NCBI RefSeq assembly: GCF_004403395.1
Contig: NZ_SOGN01000044.1
Coordinates: 269,960-333,959 of the forward strand
DNA from: Cryobacterium cheniae
Lineage (GTDB): Bacteria > Actinomycetota > Actinomycetes > Actinomycetales > Microbacteriaceae
Length of the DNA stretch: 64,000 bases
Direction of reading: 5' to 3'
The notes beneath the pieces were generated by a model. The model was not told where the DNA came from. It saw nothing but the letters and a program-made list of their open reading frames with translations, and did not search any database. Position 1 is the first letter of the stretch. The number at the start of each line of letters is the position of its first letter. Both the position numbers and the translations under genes were made by a program. This document shows positions 18,138-25,951 of the stretch, piece after piece.

Positions 18138-21100
18138 CTAGCGTGGCCGCACCACCACCAGCAGATCGCCGGCGTCGACCTGCTGGGTGCGCGGCACCGC
18201 CACCCGTTCGATGTAGCCGGCGATGGGCGAGGTGATCGCGGCCTCCATCTTCATGGCCTCGATCGAGGCCACGGCCTGCCCGGCCGCGACGGTGTCGCCC
18301 TCCTCGATCTGGAGGGTGACCACCCCGGAGAACGGCGCGGCGATCTGGCCCGGCCGGTTCGCGTCAGCCTTCTCGGCGACCTTGCTGCTGACCGTGATGC
18401 TGCGGTCCCGCACGAATACGGGCCGGAGCTGGCCGTTCAGCGTGGTCATGACGGTGCGCATGCCCTTGTCATCGGCCTCGCCGATGGCTTCGAGACCGAC
18501 GTACAGGCGCACGCCCTTGTCGATCTCCACCGCGTGCTCGATCCCCTGCTGGAGACCGTTGAGGTAGTCCACGGTGTCGAGCACGGACAGGTCGCCGAAC
18601 AGTTCCCGGATCTGCTCGAACTGGCGGGTGGGTGCCGGGAAGAGCAGCTGGTTCAGCATCGCCTGGCAGGTGATGCTGTCGCTGCCCAGGGCAGCACGTT
18701 CGTCCTGGGTGAGTTCGGTGACGCCGACGTGGATGCTGCGCCCGGCGAGCACCTTGCTGCGGAACGGTTCGGGCCATCCGCCGGGAAGGTCGCCCAGCTC
18801 CCCCGCCATGAAACCGATCACGGAGTCGGGAACATCGTAGTTGCCCGGGTTCTCGGCGAAGTCGACCGGGTCGGCGCGCACGGCGGCGAGGTAGAGGGCG
18901 AGGTCGCCGACCACCTTGGACGACGGCGTCACCTTCGGTACCCGGCCGAGGATGTCGTTGGCCGCGGCGTACATGTCCTCGATCAGTTCGAAGTCATCGG
19001 CGAGCCCGAGCGCGACCGCCTGCGTGCGCAGGTTGGACAGCTGGCCGCCGGGGATCTCGTGCTTGTAGACGCGGCCGGTGGGCGCGCGCAGTCCTGATTC
19101 GAAGGGGTGGTACACCCGGCGCACGTCCTCCCAGTACGGTTCCAGGTCGCAGACGGCCTGCAGGGAGATGCCGGTGTCGCGCTCGGTGTGGGCGAGCGCG
19201 GCGACGAGGGACGACGCCGACGGCTGGCTGGTGGTGCCGGCCATCGGGGCGCTGGCCACGTCCACCGCGTCGGCGCCGGCGCGGCTGGCGGCGAGCAGGG
19301 TGGCGAGCTGGCCGCCCGGGGTGTCGTGCGTGTGCACGTGCACGGGGAGGTCGAAGCGTTCTCGCAGGGCGGTGACGAGCTTCTCGGCCGCTGCCGGGCG
19401 CAGCAGGCCCGCCATGTCCTTGATCGCCAGGATGTGCGCGCCGGACTCCACGATCTGCTCGGCGAGCCGGAGGTAATAGTCGAGGGTGTAGAGCTTCTCG
19501 GCCGGGTCGAGCAGGTCGCCCGTGTAGCAGAGCGCGACCTCGGCGATGGAGGAGCCGGTGGCCAGCACGGCGTCGATGGCCGGGCGCATCTGCGAGACGT
19601 CGTTGAGGGCGTCGAAGATGCGGAAGATGTCGACGCCGGTCCTGGCTGCCTCGCGCACGAACGCGTCGGTCACCTCCGTCGGGTACGGGGTGTAACCGAC
19701 CGTGTTGCGGCCGCGGAGCAGCATCTGCAGGTTGATGTTCGGCAGGGCCTCCCGCAGCGACGCCAGACGCTCCCAGGGGTCTTCACCGAGGAAGCGCAAC
19801 GCCACGTCGTAGGTGGCGCCGCCCCACGCTTCGACCGATAGCAGTTCCGGGGTCATCCGGGCCACATACGGGGCGACGGCGACGAGGTCGCGGGTGCGCA
19901 CCCGGGTTGCCAGCAGAGACTGGTGTGCGTCACGGAACGTGGTGTCCGTCACCGCCAGAGCGGTCTGGGCGCGCAGGTCGGCGGCGAAGCCGGCCGGGCC
20001 GAGCAGCTGGAGTCTCTGGCGCGAGCCGGCCGGGGCCGGCGTGGACAGGTCGAGTTTCGGCAGCTTCTCGGCCGGGTTCAGCAGGGTCAGCGGCACACCG
20101 TTGGGCTTGTTGACGGTCACGTCCGCGAGCCAGTTCAGGATCTTCGTGCCGCGGTCCTTGGAGGCGCGGCCACGCAGCAGGTCGGGTCGCTCGTCGATGA
20201 AGGAGGTGCTCAGGTTGCCGGACGCGAAGTCCGGGTCGTCGAGAACGGCCTGCAGGAACGAGATGTTCGTGGACACGCCGCGGATCCGGAACTCGGCCAG
20301 CGCGCGCTTGGATCGGGTGACCGCGGACGGGAAGTCCCGGCCGCGGCAGGTGAGCTTGGCGAGCATGGAGTCGAAGTGCGGGCTGATCTGGGCGCCGGGG
20401 TTGATCGTGCCGCCGTCGAGCCGGATGCCGGCGCCGCCGGGCGAGCGGTAGGTGGTGATCTTGCCGGTGTCCGGTCGGAACCCCATGGTCGGGTCCTCGG
20501 TGGTGATCCGGCACTGGAGGGCCGCGCCGCGCAGCACGATCCTGTCCTGGGTGAGTTCGAGTTCGCGGAGCGTCTCTCCCGCGGCGATGCGGATCTGGGA
20601 CTGCACGAGGTCGACATCCGTCACCTCTTCGGTCACGGTGTGCTCGACCTGGATGCGCGGGTTCATCTCGATGAACACGTGCTGGCCGGCACGTTCGCCG
20701 ACCGTGTCGAGCAGGAACTCGACGGTGCCCGCGTTGACGTAGCCGATCGAGCGGGCGAACGCGACGGCGTCGGCGTACAGGCGCTGTCGGGTCTCATCGG
20801 AGAGGTTCGGCGCCGGGGCGATCTCGATGACCTTTTGATGGCGGCGCTGCACGGAGCAGTCGCGCTCGAACAGGTGCACGGTCTCGCCCGTGGCGTCGGC
20901 CAGGATCTGCACCTCGATGTGGCGCGGTCGGAGCACGGCCTGCTCGAGGAACATGGTCGAGTCGCCGAAGGCGCTGTCGGCCTCGCGCATCGCTTCCTGG
21001 AGGGAGCCGCGCAGTTCGCTCATCTGGGCCACGCGGCGCATACCGCGTCCGCCGCCGCCGGCCACCGCCTTGGCGAAGATCGGGAACCCGATGTCCTCGG

Positions 21101-21542
21101 CCGCGGCGATGAGCTCGTCGACGTCGCGCGACGGGGCGCTGGATTTGAGCACCGGGACGCCCGCCGCGATGGCGTGCTCCTTCGCGGTGACCTTGTTGCC
21201 GGCCATTTCGAGCACGTGCTCGCCCGGTCCGATGAAGGTGATGCCGGCATGGCGGGCGGCCAGGGCCAGCTCGGGGTTCTCCGACAGGAAGCCGTAACCG
21301 GGGTAGATGGCGTCGGCGCCGCTCTCTTTGGCAACCCGGATGATCTCGCTCACGGTGAGATAGGCGCGCACCGGATGGCCCGGCTCGCCGATCTGGTACG
21401 CCTCGTCGGCCTTCAGGCGGTGCAGGGAATTGCGGTCCTCGAAGGGGAACACCGCCACGGTCTTGGCACCCAGCTCGTAGGCAGCCCGAAAAGCCCGAAT
21501 AGCGATTTCGCCGCGATTGGCAACAAGAATTTTCTTGAACAT
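18138..21542 (-). CDS. pyc: Pyruvate carboxylase
   Basis: 1134-aa biotin enzyme making oxaloacetate from pyruvate and bicarbonate (anaplerosis). Order: biotin carboxylase with KAVAGGGGRGMRRV and the FIEMNPRIQVEHTVTEEV motif; carboxyltransferase beginning DTTFRDAHQSLLATRVRT; PYC-specific conserved domain; C-terminal biotinyl domain with EAMKMEA, biotin Lys1098. Full length for the single-chain type. The ATG is preceded by GAAAGG. Divergent from the ParA gene, sharing a 76-bp intergenic region. Confidence 0.97.
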   Translation of the reverse strand: MFKKILVANRGEIAIRAFRAAYELGAKTVAVFPFEDRNSLHRLKADEAYQIGEPGHPVRAYLTVSEIIRVAKESGADAIYPGYGFLSENPELALAARHAGITFIGPGEHVLEMAGNKVTAKEHAIAAGVPVLKSSAPSRDVDELIAAAEDIGFPIFAKAVAGGGGRGMRRVAQMSELRGSLQEAMREADSAFGDSTMFLEQAVLRPRHIEVQILADATGETVHLFERDCSVQRRHQKVIEIAPAPNLSDETRQRLYADAVAFARSIGYVNAGTVEFLLDTVGERAGQHVFIEMNPRIQVEHTVTEEVTDVDLVQSQIRIAAGETLRELELTQDRIVLRGAALQCRITTEDPTMGFRPDTGKITTYRSPGGAGIRLDGGTINPGAQISPHFDSMLAKLTCRGRDFPSAVTRSKRALAEFRIRGVSTNISFLQAVLDDPDFASGNLSTSFIDERPDLLRGRASKDRGTKILNWLADVTVNKPNGVPLTLLNPAEKLPKLDLSTPAPAGSRQRLQLLGPAGFAADLRAQTALAVTDTTFRDAHQSLLATRVRTRDLVAVAPYVARMTPELLSVEAWGGATYDVALRFLGEDPWERLASLREALPNINLQMLLRGRNTVGYTPYPTEVTDAFVREAARTGVDIFRIFDALNDVSQMRPAIDAVLATGSSIAEVALCYTGDLLDPAEKLYTLDYYLRLAEQIVESGAHILAIKDMAGLLRPAAAEKLVTALRERFDLPVHVHTHDTPGGQLATLLAASRAGADAVDVASAPMAGTTSQPSASSLVAALAHTERDTGISLQAVCDLEPYWEDVRRVYHPFESGLRAPTGRVYKHEIPGGQLSNLRTQAVALGLADDFELIEDMYAAANDILGRVPKVTPSSKVVGDLALYLAAVRADPVDFAENPGNYDVPDSVIGFMAGELGDLPGGWPEPFRSKVLAGRSIHVGVTELTQDERAALGSDSITCQAMLNQLLFPAPTRQFEQIRELFGDLSVLDTVDYLNGLQQGIEHAVEIDKGVRLYVGLEAIGEADDKGMRTVMTTLNGQLRPVFVRDRSITVSSKVAEKADANRPGQIAAPFSGVVTLQIEEGDTVAAGQAVASIEAMKMEAAITSPIAGYIERVAVPRTQQVDAGDLLVVVRPR

Positions 21543-21618
21543 GCAGACCTTTCAAGCGTTACGCCGCACCAGCCGACGGTTAGGTTCTCCAAGACTAGTG
21601 AAGGTAACGTATCTACTT

Positions 21619-22425
21619 GTGCACGTACTAAGCGTTAGTTCCCTCAAGGGAGGAGTAGGCAAGACCACAGTGACCCTGGGTCTGGCGTCTGCTGCCTTCG
21701 CCCGCGGCGTGCGAACCCTGGTGGTGGATATCGATCCGCAATCGGATGTGTCCACGGGGTTGGGCATCGACGTCGCCGGCCACCTCAACATCGCCGACGT
21801 GCTCGCCTCCCCCAAGGAAAAGGTCGTTCGCGCGGCCATCGTCCCCAGCGGCTGGACACGCGGTCGCCCCGGCACCATCGACGTGATGATCGGCAGCCCG
21901 TCGGCCATCAATTTCGACGGGCCGCACCCGAGCATCCGCGACATCTGGAAGCTTGAAGAGGCGCTCTCCACCGTTGAACAGGAGTACGACCTGGTTCTGA
22001 TCGACTGCGCGCCGTCTTTGAACGCCCTCACGCGCACCGCGTGGGCCGCCAGCGACCGGGTTGCCGTGGTCACCGAACCCGGCCTGTTCTCCGTGGCAGC
22101 GGCCGACCGCGCACTGCGCGCGATCGAGGAGATCCGCCGTGGACTCAGCCCCCGGCTGCAGCCGCTCGGCATCATCGTCAACCGCGCCCGCATGGCCTCA
22201 CTCGAGCACCAGTTCCGGATCAAGGAACTGCGCGACATGTTCGGGCCGCTCGTGCTCAGCCCGCAGCTGCCGGAGCGCACCTCGCTGCAGCAGGCGCAGG
22301 GCGCCGCGAAGCCGCTGCACACCTGGCCCGGCGACAGCGCCCAGGAGATGGCGCGTTACTTCGACCAGCTGCTCGAACGCGTGCTGCGCACGGCTCGCAT
22401 CGGCGAGTACGCCGAACAGCGGTAG
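21619..22425 (+). CDS. ParA-family ATPase
   Basis: 268 aa from GTG 21619. Deviant Walker A in SLKGGVGKTTVTLGLASAA, Walker A' DIDPQSDVSTGLG, and Walker B LVLIDCAPSLNALT. No ParB gene or parS-like site is adjacent, so it is an orphan ParA of the kind found near garA/ftsR genes in Actinobacteria, not clearly the chromosome-partition pair. A TAACGT lies 8 bases before the GTG, so leaderless expression is possible; upstream codons to 21517 look non-conserved. Confidence 0.85.
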   Translation: MHVLSVSSLKGGVGKTTVTLGLASAAFARGVRTLVVDIDPQSDVSTGLGIDVAGHLNIADVLASPKEKVVRAAIVPSGWTRGRPGTIDVMIGSPSAINFDGPHPSIRDIWKLEEALSTVEQEYDLVLIDCAPSLNALTRTAWAASDRVAVVTEPGLFSVAAADRALRAIEEIRRGLSPRLQPLGIIVNRARMASLEHQFRIKELRDMFGPLVLSPQLPERTSLQQAQGAAKPLHTWPGDSAQEMARYFDQLLERVLRTARIGEYAEQR

Positions 22426-22462
22426 CGGTAGAAGCCCGCAGATCGACGCTCGCTGATAGAAG

Positions 22463-22477
22463 CGGGCGGATCGCCCG
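22463..22477. terminator. Small hairpin between convergent parA and merR
   Basis: CGGGCG-GAT-CGCCCG, a 6-bp perfect stem between the convergent stops. A weak terminator candidate without a T run. Confidence 0.35.
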
Positions 22478-22481
22478 TGCG

Positions 22482-23033
22482 CTAAGAGACCTTGCGACTG
22501 CCCCGGCGAACGGACAGCTCGTCTGAGGGGTCGTTCGGCAGGGTCTCCAACTCGACCAGGCTCGTCTCCACCTCGCGGAGGACCTTGCCCACGGCGATGC
22601 CGAACACGCCCTGACCGCGACTGACGAGGTCGATGACCTCGTCGTCGGAGGTGCACAGGTAGACGCTGGCGCCGTCGCTCATCAGGGTGGTCTGGGCCAG
22701 GTCGCTGACCCCCGACTCGCGCAACTGGTTCACGGCGGTGCGGATCTGTTGCAGGGAGATTCCCGTGTCGAGGAGCCGCTTCACCAGTTTCAGAACCAGG
22801 ATGTCGCGAAAGCCGTAGAGACGCTGGGAACCCGAGCCGGCAGCGCCACGCACGGTGGGCTGGACCAGCTCGGTGCGGGCCCAGTAATCAAGCTGGCGGT
22901 AACTGATGCCGGCGGCCCGTGCCGCCACGGCACCGCGGTAGCCGGACTTGTCATCGAGCTCGGGCATTCCGTCGGTGAAGAGAAGGCCGAGTCCGTAGCG
23001 CGAGGCATCGTCACGCTGATTCAGCTCGCTCAT
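22482..23033 (-). CDS. MerR-family transcriptional regulator (Rv1830-like)
   Basis: 183 aa from ATG 23033 with GAGAGG upstream. The MerR winged HTH reads GYRGAVAARAAGISYRQLDYW with QRLYGFRDILVLKLVKRLL; the C-terminal part has no Cys metal site. It matches the second MerR gene downstream of garA in Actinobacteria (Rv1830 in M. tuberculosis). Target genes are not evident here. Confidence 0.88.
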   Translation of the reverse strand: MSELNQRDDASRYGLGLLFTDGMPELDDKSGYRGAVAARAAGISYRQLDYWARTELVQPTVRGAAGSGSQRLYGFRDILVLKLVKRLLDTGISLQQIRTAVNQLRESGVSDLAQTTLMSDGASVYLCTSDDEVIDLVSRGQGVFGIAVGKVLREVETSLVELETLPNDPSDELSVRRGSRKVS

Positions 23034-23148
23034 ACGATGACCTCTCGGGGGTGGGACTGCGATACGAATGATCGCTCCATCCACGCTACCGAGGCGGACC
23101 GACTTGATCAACGACATCCGGTCGATCAAATTGGCGTGTCGGGCCCGT

Positions 23149-23847
23149 TCACTTGGCCAGGCGACCCAGGGCAGAACGGATCAGGCTGCCGCGGATCACT
23201 TCGAGCTGACCGGCGATCTCGACCGCCATTTCGGCAGCCTTTGCCCGGCTCGACGCGTCTTTCCGGCGGGAGAGCGGCACGAGTGCGCTCTCGATCAGGC
23301 CGAGCTCCCGCTCGGCCGCGCCGCGGAAACCGCGCAGGTGCCGGGGCTCGATTCCGCTGCGCTGCAGTTCGACCAGGGCCCGCAACACGCTGAGCGCGTC
23401 GTCGCCGTAGACGTCGGCGGGCAGGATGATCGACGCGGAGACGGCGTCGTGCAGCAGCATCGCGGATGCCCCCGCCTCGCGCAACAGTTCCTCACGGTCC
23501 AGCCGCCGGGCGGTCGACAGCATCGACGGTCCCGGCGTCACTCCCCCGGGCAGGGTCGGCGAGAACCCCGCGTCAAGGTCATCCAGATAGCCGCGGATGA
23601 CCTTGAGCGGGAGGTAGTGATCGCGCTGCATGGAGAGGACCAGGCGCAACCGGTCCAGATCGCCGGCACAGAATTTGCGGTAACCGGATTCCGTGCGCGC
23701 CGGAGAGACCAGTCTCTGTTCCTCCAGAAACCGAAGTTTTGACGGGGTCAGATCCGGGAATTCCGGCGTGAGCCGGGCAAGCACCTGTCCGATGCTGAGC
23801 AGTGACGTCGTGCCCGGCGCTCTGGCCTGGGCAGCGGACGCGGGCAC
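23149..23847 (-). CDS. ftsR: FtsR-like MerR-family regulator (Rv1828 group)
   Basis: 232 aa. N-terminal MerR HTH: LSIGQVLARLTPEFPDLTPSKL, then FLEEQRLVSPARTESGYRKF, typical of the Rv1828/FtsR group. FtsR activates ftsZ in Corynebacterium glutamicum. Its GTG shares one base with the stop of the FHA gene (TAGTG), so translation is coupled. Symbol by family; regulation of ftsZ is not shown for this organism. Confidence 0.85.
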   Translation of the reverse strand: MPASAAQARAPGTTSLLSIGQVLARLTPEFPDLTPSKLRFLEEQRLVSPARTESGYRKFCAGDLDRLRLVLSMQRDHYLPLKVIRGYLDDLDAGFSPTLPGGVTPGPSMLSTARRLDREELLREAGASAMLLHDAVSASIILPADVYGDDALSVLRALVELQRSGIEPRHLRGFRGAAERELGLIESALVPLSRRKDASSRAKAAEMAVEIAGQLEVIRGSLIRSALGRLAK

Positions 23848-24335
23848 TACTCGCTCGCCAGAAGCTTGAGGTCGTGCCGCGAGGCGTAGAACGTCAGCCG
23901 GAACTTGCCGACCTGGACTTCGGCGCCGTCGTGCAGCAGCGCGTTATTGATGCGGACCCCGTCGAAATACGTCCCGTTCAGGGACACCAGGTCTTTCACC
24001 TCGAACTTGGTACCGCGCCGCAGAAACTCCGCGTGCCGACGGGAAACCGTGACGTCGTCGAGGAAGATATCCGCATTGGGGTGACGACCCACTGTCGTCA
24101 CGTCCGCGTCCAACAGGAACCGAGCGCCGGCGTTGGGGCCGCGCCGCACGACGAGCAATGCCGACCCGGAGGGGAGAGCCGCGATGGCTTCCTGTTCCTC
24201 GGCCGTTACGTCGCCGTCGAGCGATGCCAGCTGGGCAGCGAATTCCTGCCCGAACGTCATCGTCGTATCGGTATTGGCATAGTTCTCGGGCGCGACCTTG
24301 CGCTGGGGTTCATTCGTCTTTTTGGAATCAATCAC
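23847..24335 (-). CDS. FHA-domain phosphothreonine switch protein (GarA/OdhI type)
   Basis: 162 aa. The N-terminal segment carries two adjacent Thr (24 and 25) in NTDTTMTFGQEF, the position where GarA and OdhI are phosphorylated by Pkn kinases. The FHA domain (about 70-150) has VGRHPNADIFLDD, SRRHAEF and NGTYFDG. In relatives the unphosphorylated form inhibits 2-oxoglutarate dehydrogenase and affects glutamate metabolism. GGAGG precedes the start. The PASTA kinase at 8.7 kb is a candidate partner by analogy. Confidence 0.9.
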   Translation of the reverse strand: MIDSKKTNEPQRKVAPENYANTDTTMTFGQEFAAQLASLDGDVTAEEQEAIAALPSGSALLVVRRGPNAGARFLLDADVTTVGRHPNADIFLDDVTVSRRHAEFLRRGTKFEVKDLVSLNGTYFDGVRINNALLHDGAEVQVGKFRLTFYASRHDLKLLASE

Positions 24336-24345
24336 CGTGCACCTC

Positions 24346-24963
24346 CTAGTCCTCCAGCGTATCGGATGGAACGGGCTGAATTGCCCGCGGCAGGCGAATC
24401 ACCCTGGCGGCCTCGACGGCGTAGATTATGCCCGCCCACCAGTAAAGAAACGCTCCCCAGATGCCGAAGGCCCAGCCCAGCGGGAGCGACCACCAGGACA
24501 CTGCGGGGAAGGCCTCTCCCAGCATGATCATCGGCAGGGCGTAGAAGAGGCAGAAGGTGGCGACCTTGCCGAGCTGGTGCACGGGCAGCGGGCCGAATCC
24601 GTGATTCGCGAGGATGACGCCGAGGCCGAGCAGGAACACGTCCCGCCCCACGATGACCAGGACGATCCACCAGGGCACCAAATCGCGCCAGGCCAGTCCC
24701 AGCAGGGCGGCGAAGATGTACAGCCGGTCGGCGGCCGGGTCGAGGAGCTGGCCGAGCCGCGTGATCTGGCCGAACCGCCGGGCCAGGTAGCCGTCGAGGA
24801 AGTCGGTGAGGCTGGCGACCGCCAGCACCAGGAGCGCCCAGGCATCCTCTCCCCGCACCAGTACGACCAGGAAGACCGGCACCAGCGCCAGGCGGAGCAT
24901 GCTGAGGATATTGGGCAGTGTGAGCACTTTCGAGCTGACGCCGCTTCCCTCTGCACCTGTCAC
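24346..24963 (-). CDS. pgsA: CDP-diacylglycerol-glycerol-3-phosphate 3-phosphatidyltransferase family
   Basis: 205-aa membrane enzyme for phosphatidylglycerol phosphate. The CDP-alcohol phosphotransferase signature DGYLARRFGQ and LLDPAADRLY (D-G-x2-A-R-x8-G-x3-D-x3-D) is complete. About five membrane segments. GTG start at 24963 with TAGACT 8 bases upstream and no ribosome-binding site, so probably leaderless. Other family members make cardiolipin or phosphatidylinositol; pgsA is the best guess from length and context. Confidence 0.85.
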   Translation of the reverse strand: MTGAEGSGVSSKVLTLPNILSMLRLALVPVFLVVLVRGEDAWALLVLAVASLTDFLDGYLARRFGQITRLGQLLDPAADRLYIFAALLGLAWRDLVPWWIVLVIVGRDVFLLGLGVILANHGFGPLPVHQLGKVATFCLFYALPMIMLGEAFPAVSWWSLPLGWAFGIWGAFLYWWAGIIYAVEAARVIRLPRAIQPVPSDTLED

Positions 24964-24971
24964 GATCCCCG

Positions 24972-24977
24972 AGTCTA
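24972..24977 (-). promoter_or_regulatory. -10 element before pgsA
   Basis: Minus-strand TAGACT, with eight bases (CGGGGATC) before the GTG at 24963. Geometry suggests a leaderless or nearly leaderless mRNA. Confidence 0.5.
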
Positions 24978-25010
24978 CCGACCCGGCGGCCGAACCGGAA
25001 TGCGGATGCG

Positions 25011-25883
25011 TCAGTGTCCCGATGCCCGTTTTCGTCCCTTGTCGGCGTGTTTGTCAGATTTCGCCGCTGCACCCCGCTCCGTCCGGCCGCGGCTTCGCTC
25101 CACGCTGCGCCGGAGGGCTTCCATCAGGTCGAGGACCTCTCCCCCGCCGTCCTCGACTGCCTCGCCTGCCTTGGGTTCCCGGCCGAAGGTGAGCTCGGTA
25201 TCGACGGCGTCCCCCGCGGCGAGCTTCGCTTCGAGGAGTTCCCGGAGCTGGTCCTGGTAGTCGTCCCGGAAATCCTGGGGCGAGAAGTCGGCGGCGAAGG
25301 AATCGACCAGTGCGGCCGAGAGCTCGAGCTCCTGGGCGGAGATGCGTACGGACTCCTCGAGCACCGGGAATTCGACGGCCCGCACCTCGTCGCCCCACAG
25401 CAACGACTGCAGCAGCAGCACGTCCCCGCGCACCCGGAGGGCACCGAGGCGGGTCTTCTGCCGCAGCGCGAATCGCACGATCGCGGTGCGGTCGGTCGCT
25501 TCGAGCGCCCGCCGCAACAAGACGTAGGCCTTGGGCGAGCCGGACGGTTCCAGGAAGTAGCTGCGCTCGAACATGATCGGGTCGAGCTGGTCGCTCGGCA
25601 CGAACTCGACGACTTCGATCTCTCGGCTCTTCTCGGCCGGCAGCTTGCGCAGGTCCTCGTCGGTGATGATGACCGTCTTGTCGCCGCTGTCCCAGGCCTT
25701 GTCGATGTGCGCGTAGTCGACGACCCGGCCGCACCGCTCGCACCGGCGCTGGTAGCGGATGCGCCCGCCGTCGGCGTCGTGCACCTGGTGCAGGGCGACG
25801 TCGTGGTCGTCGGTGGCGCTGTAGACCTTGACGGGCACGTTGACCAACCCGAAGGTGATCGCGCCGTTCCAGATCGATCTCAT
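25011..25883 (-). CDS. ku: Non-homologous end-joining protein Ku
   Basis: DNA double-strand-end binding protein, 290 aa. Starts MRSIWNGAITFGLVNVPVKVYSA, the normal bacterial Ku N-terminus; a GTG 15 bases upstream is possible but adds non-conserved residues. The core Ku beta-barrel is followed by a basic Lys/Arg-rich tail ending KSDKHADKGRKRASGH, typical of bacterial Ku and used for DNA threading. Divergent from ligD with 68 bases between starts; the two act together in end joining. Confidence 0.95.
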   Translation of the reverse strand: MRSIWNGAITFGLVNVPVKVYSATDDHDVALHQVHDADGGRIRYQRRCERCGRVVDYAHIDKAWDSGDKTVIITDEDLRKLPAEKSREIEVVEFVPSDQLDPIMFERSYFLEPSGSPKAYVLLRRALEATDRTAIVRFALRQKTRLGALRVRGDVLLLQSLLWGDEVRAVEFPVLEESVRISAQELELSAALVDSFAADFSPQDFRDDYQDQLRELLEAKLAAGDAVDTELTFGREPKAGEAVEDGGGEVLDLMEALRRSVERSRGRTERGAAAKSDKHADKGRKRASGH

Positions 25884-25951
25884 CCCCCCAGTACACACCC
25901 GGCGCGCCGGTGGGGCTAGGCACGCTGTGGCCGCGGGAGCATGCTGGCGCC

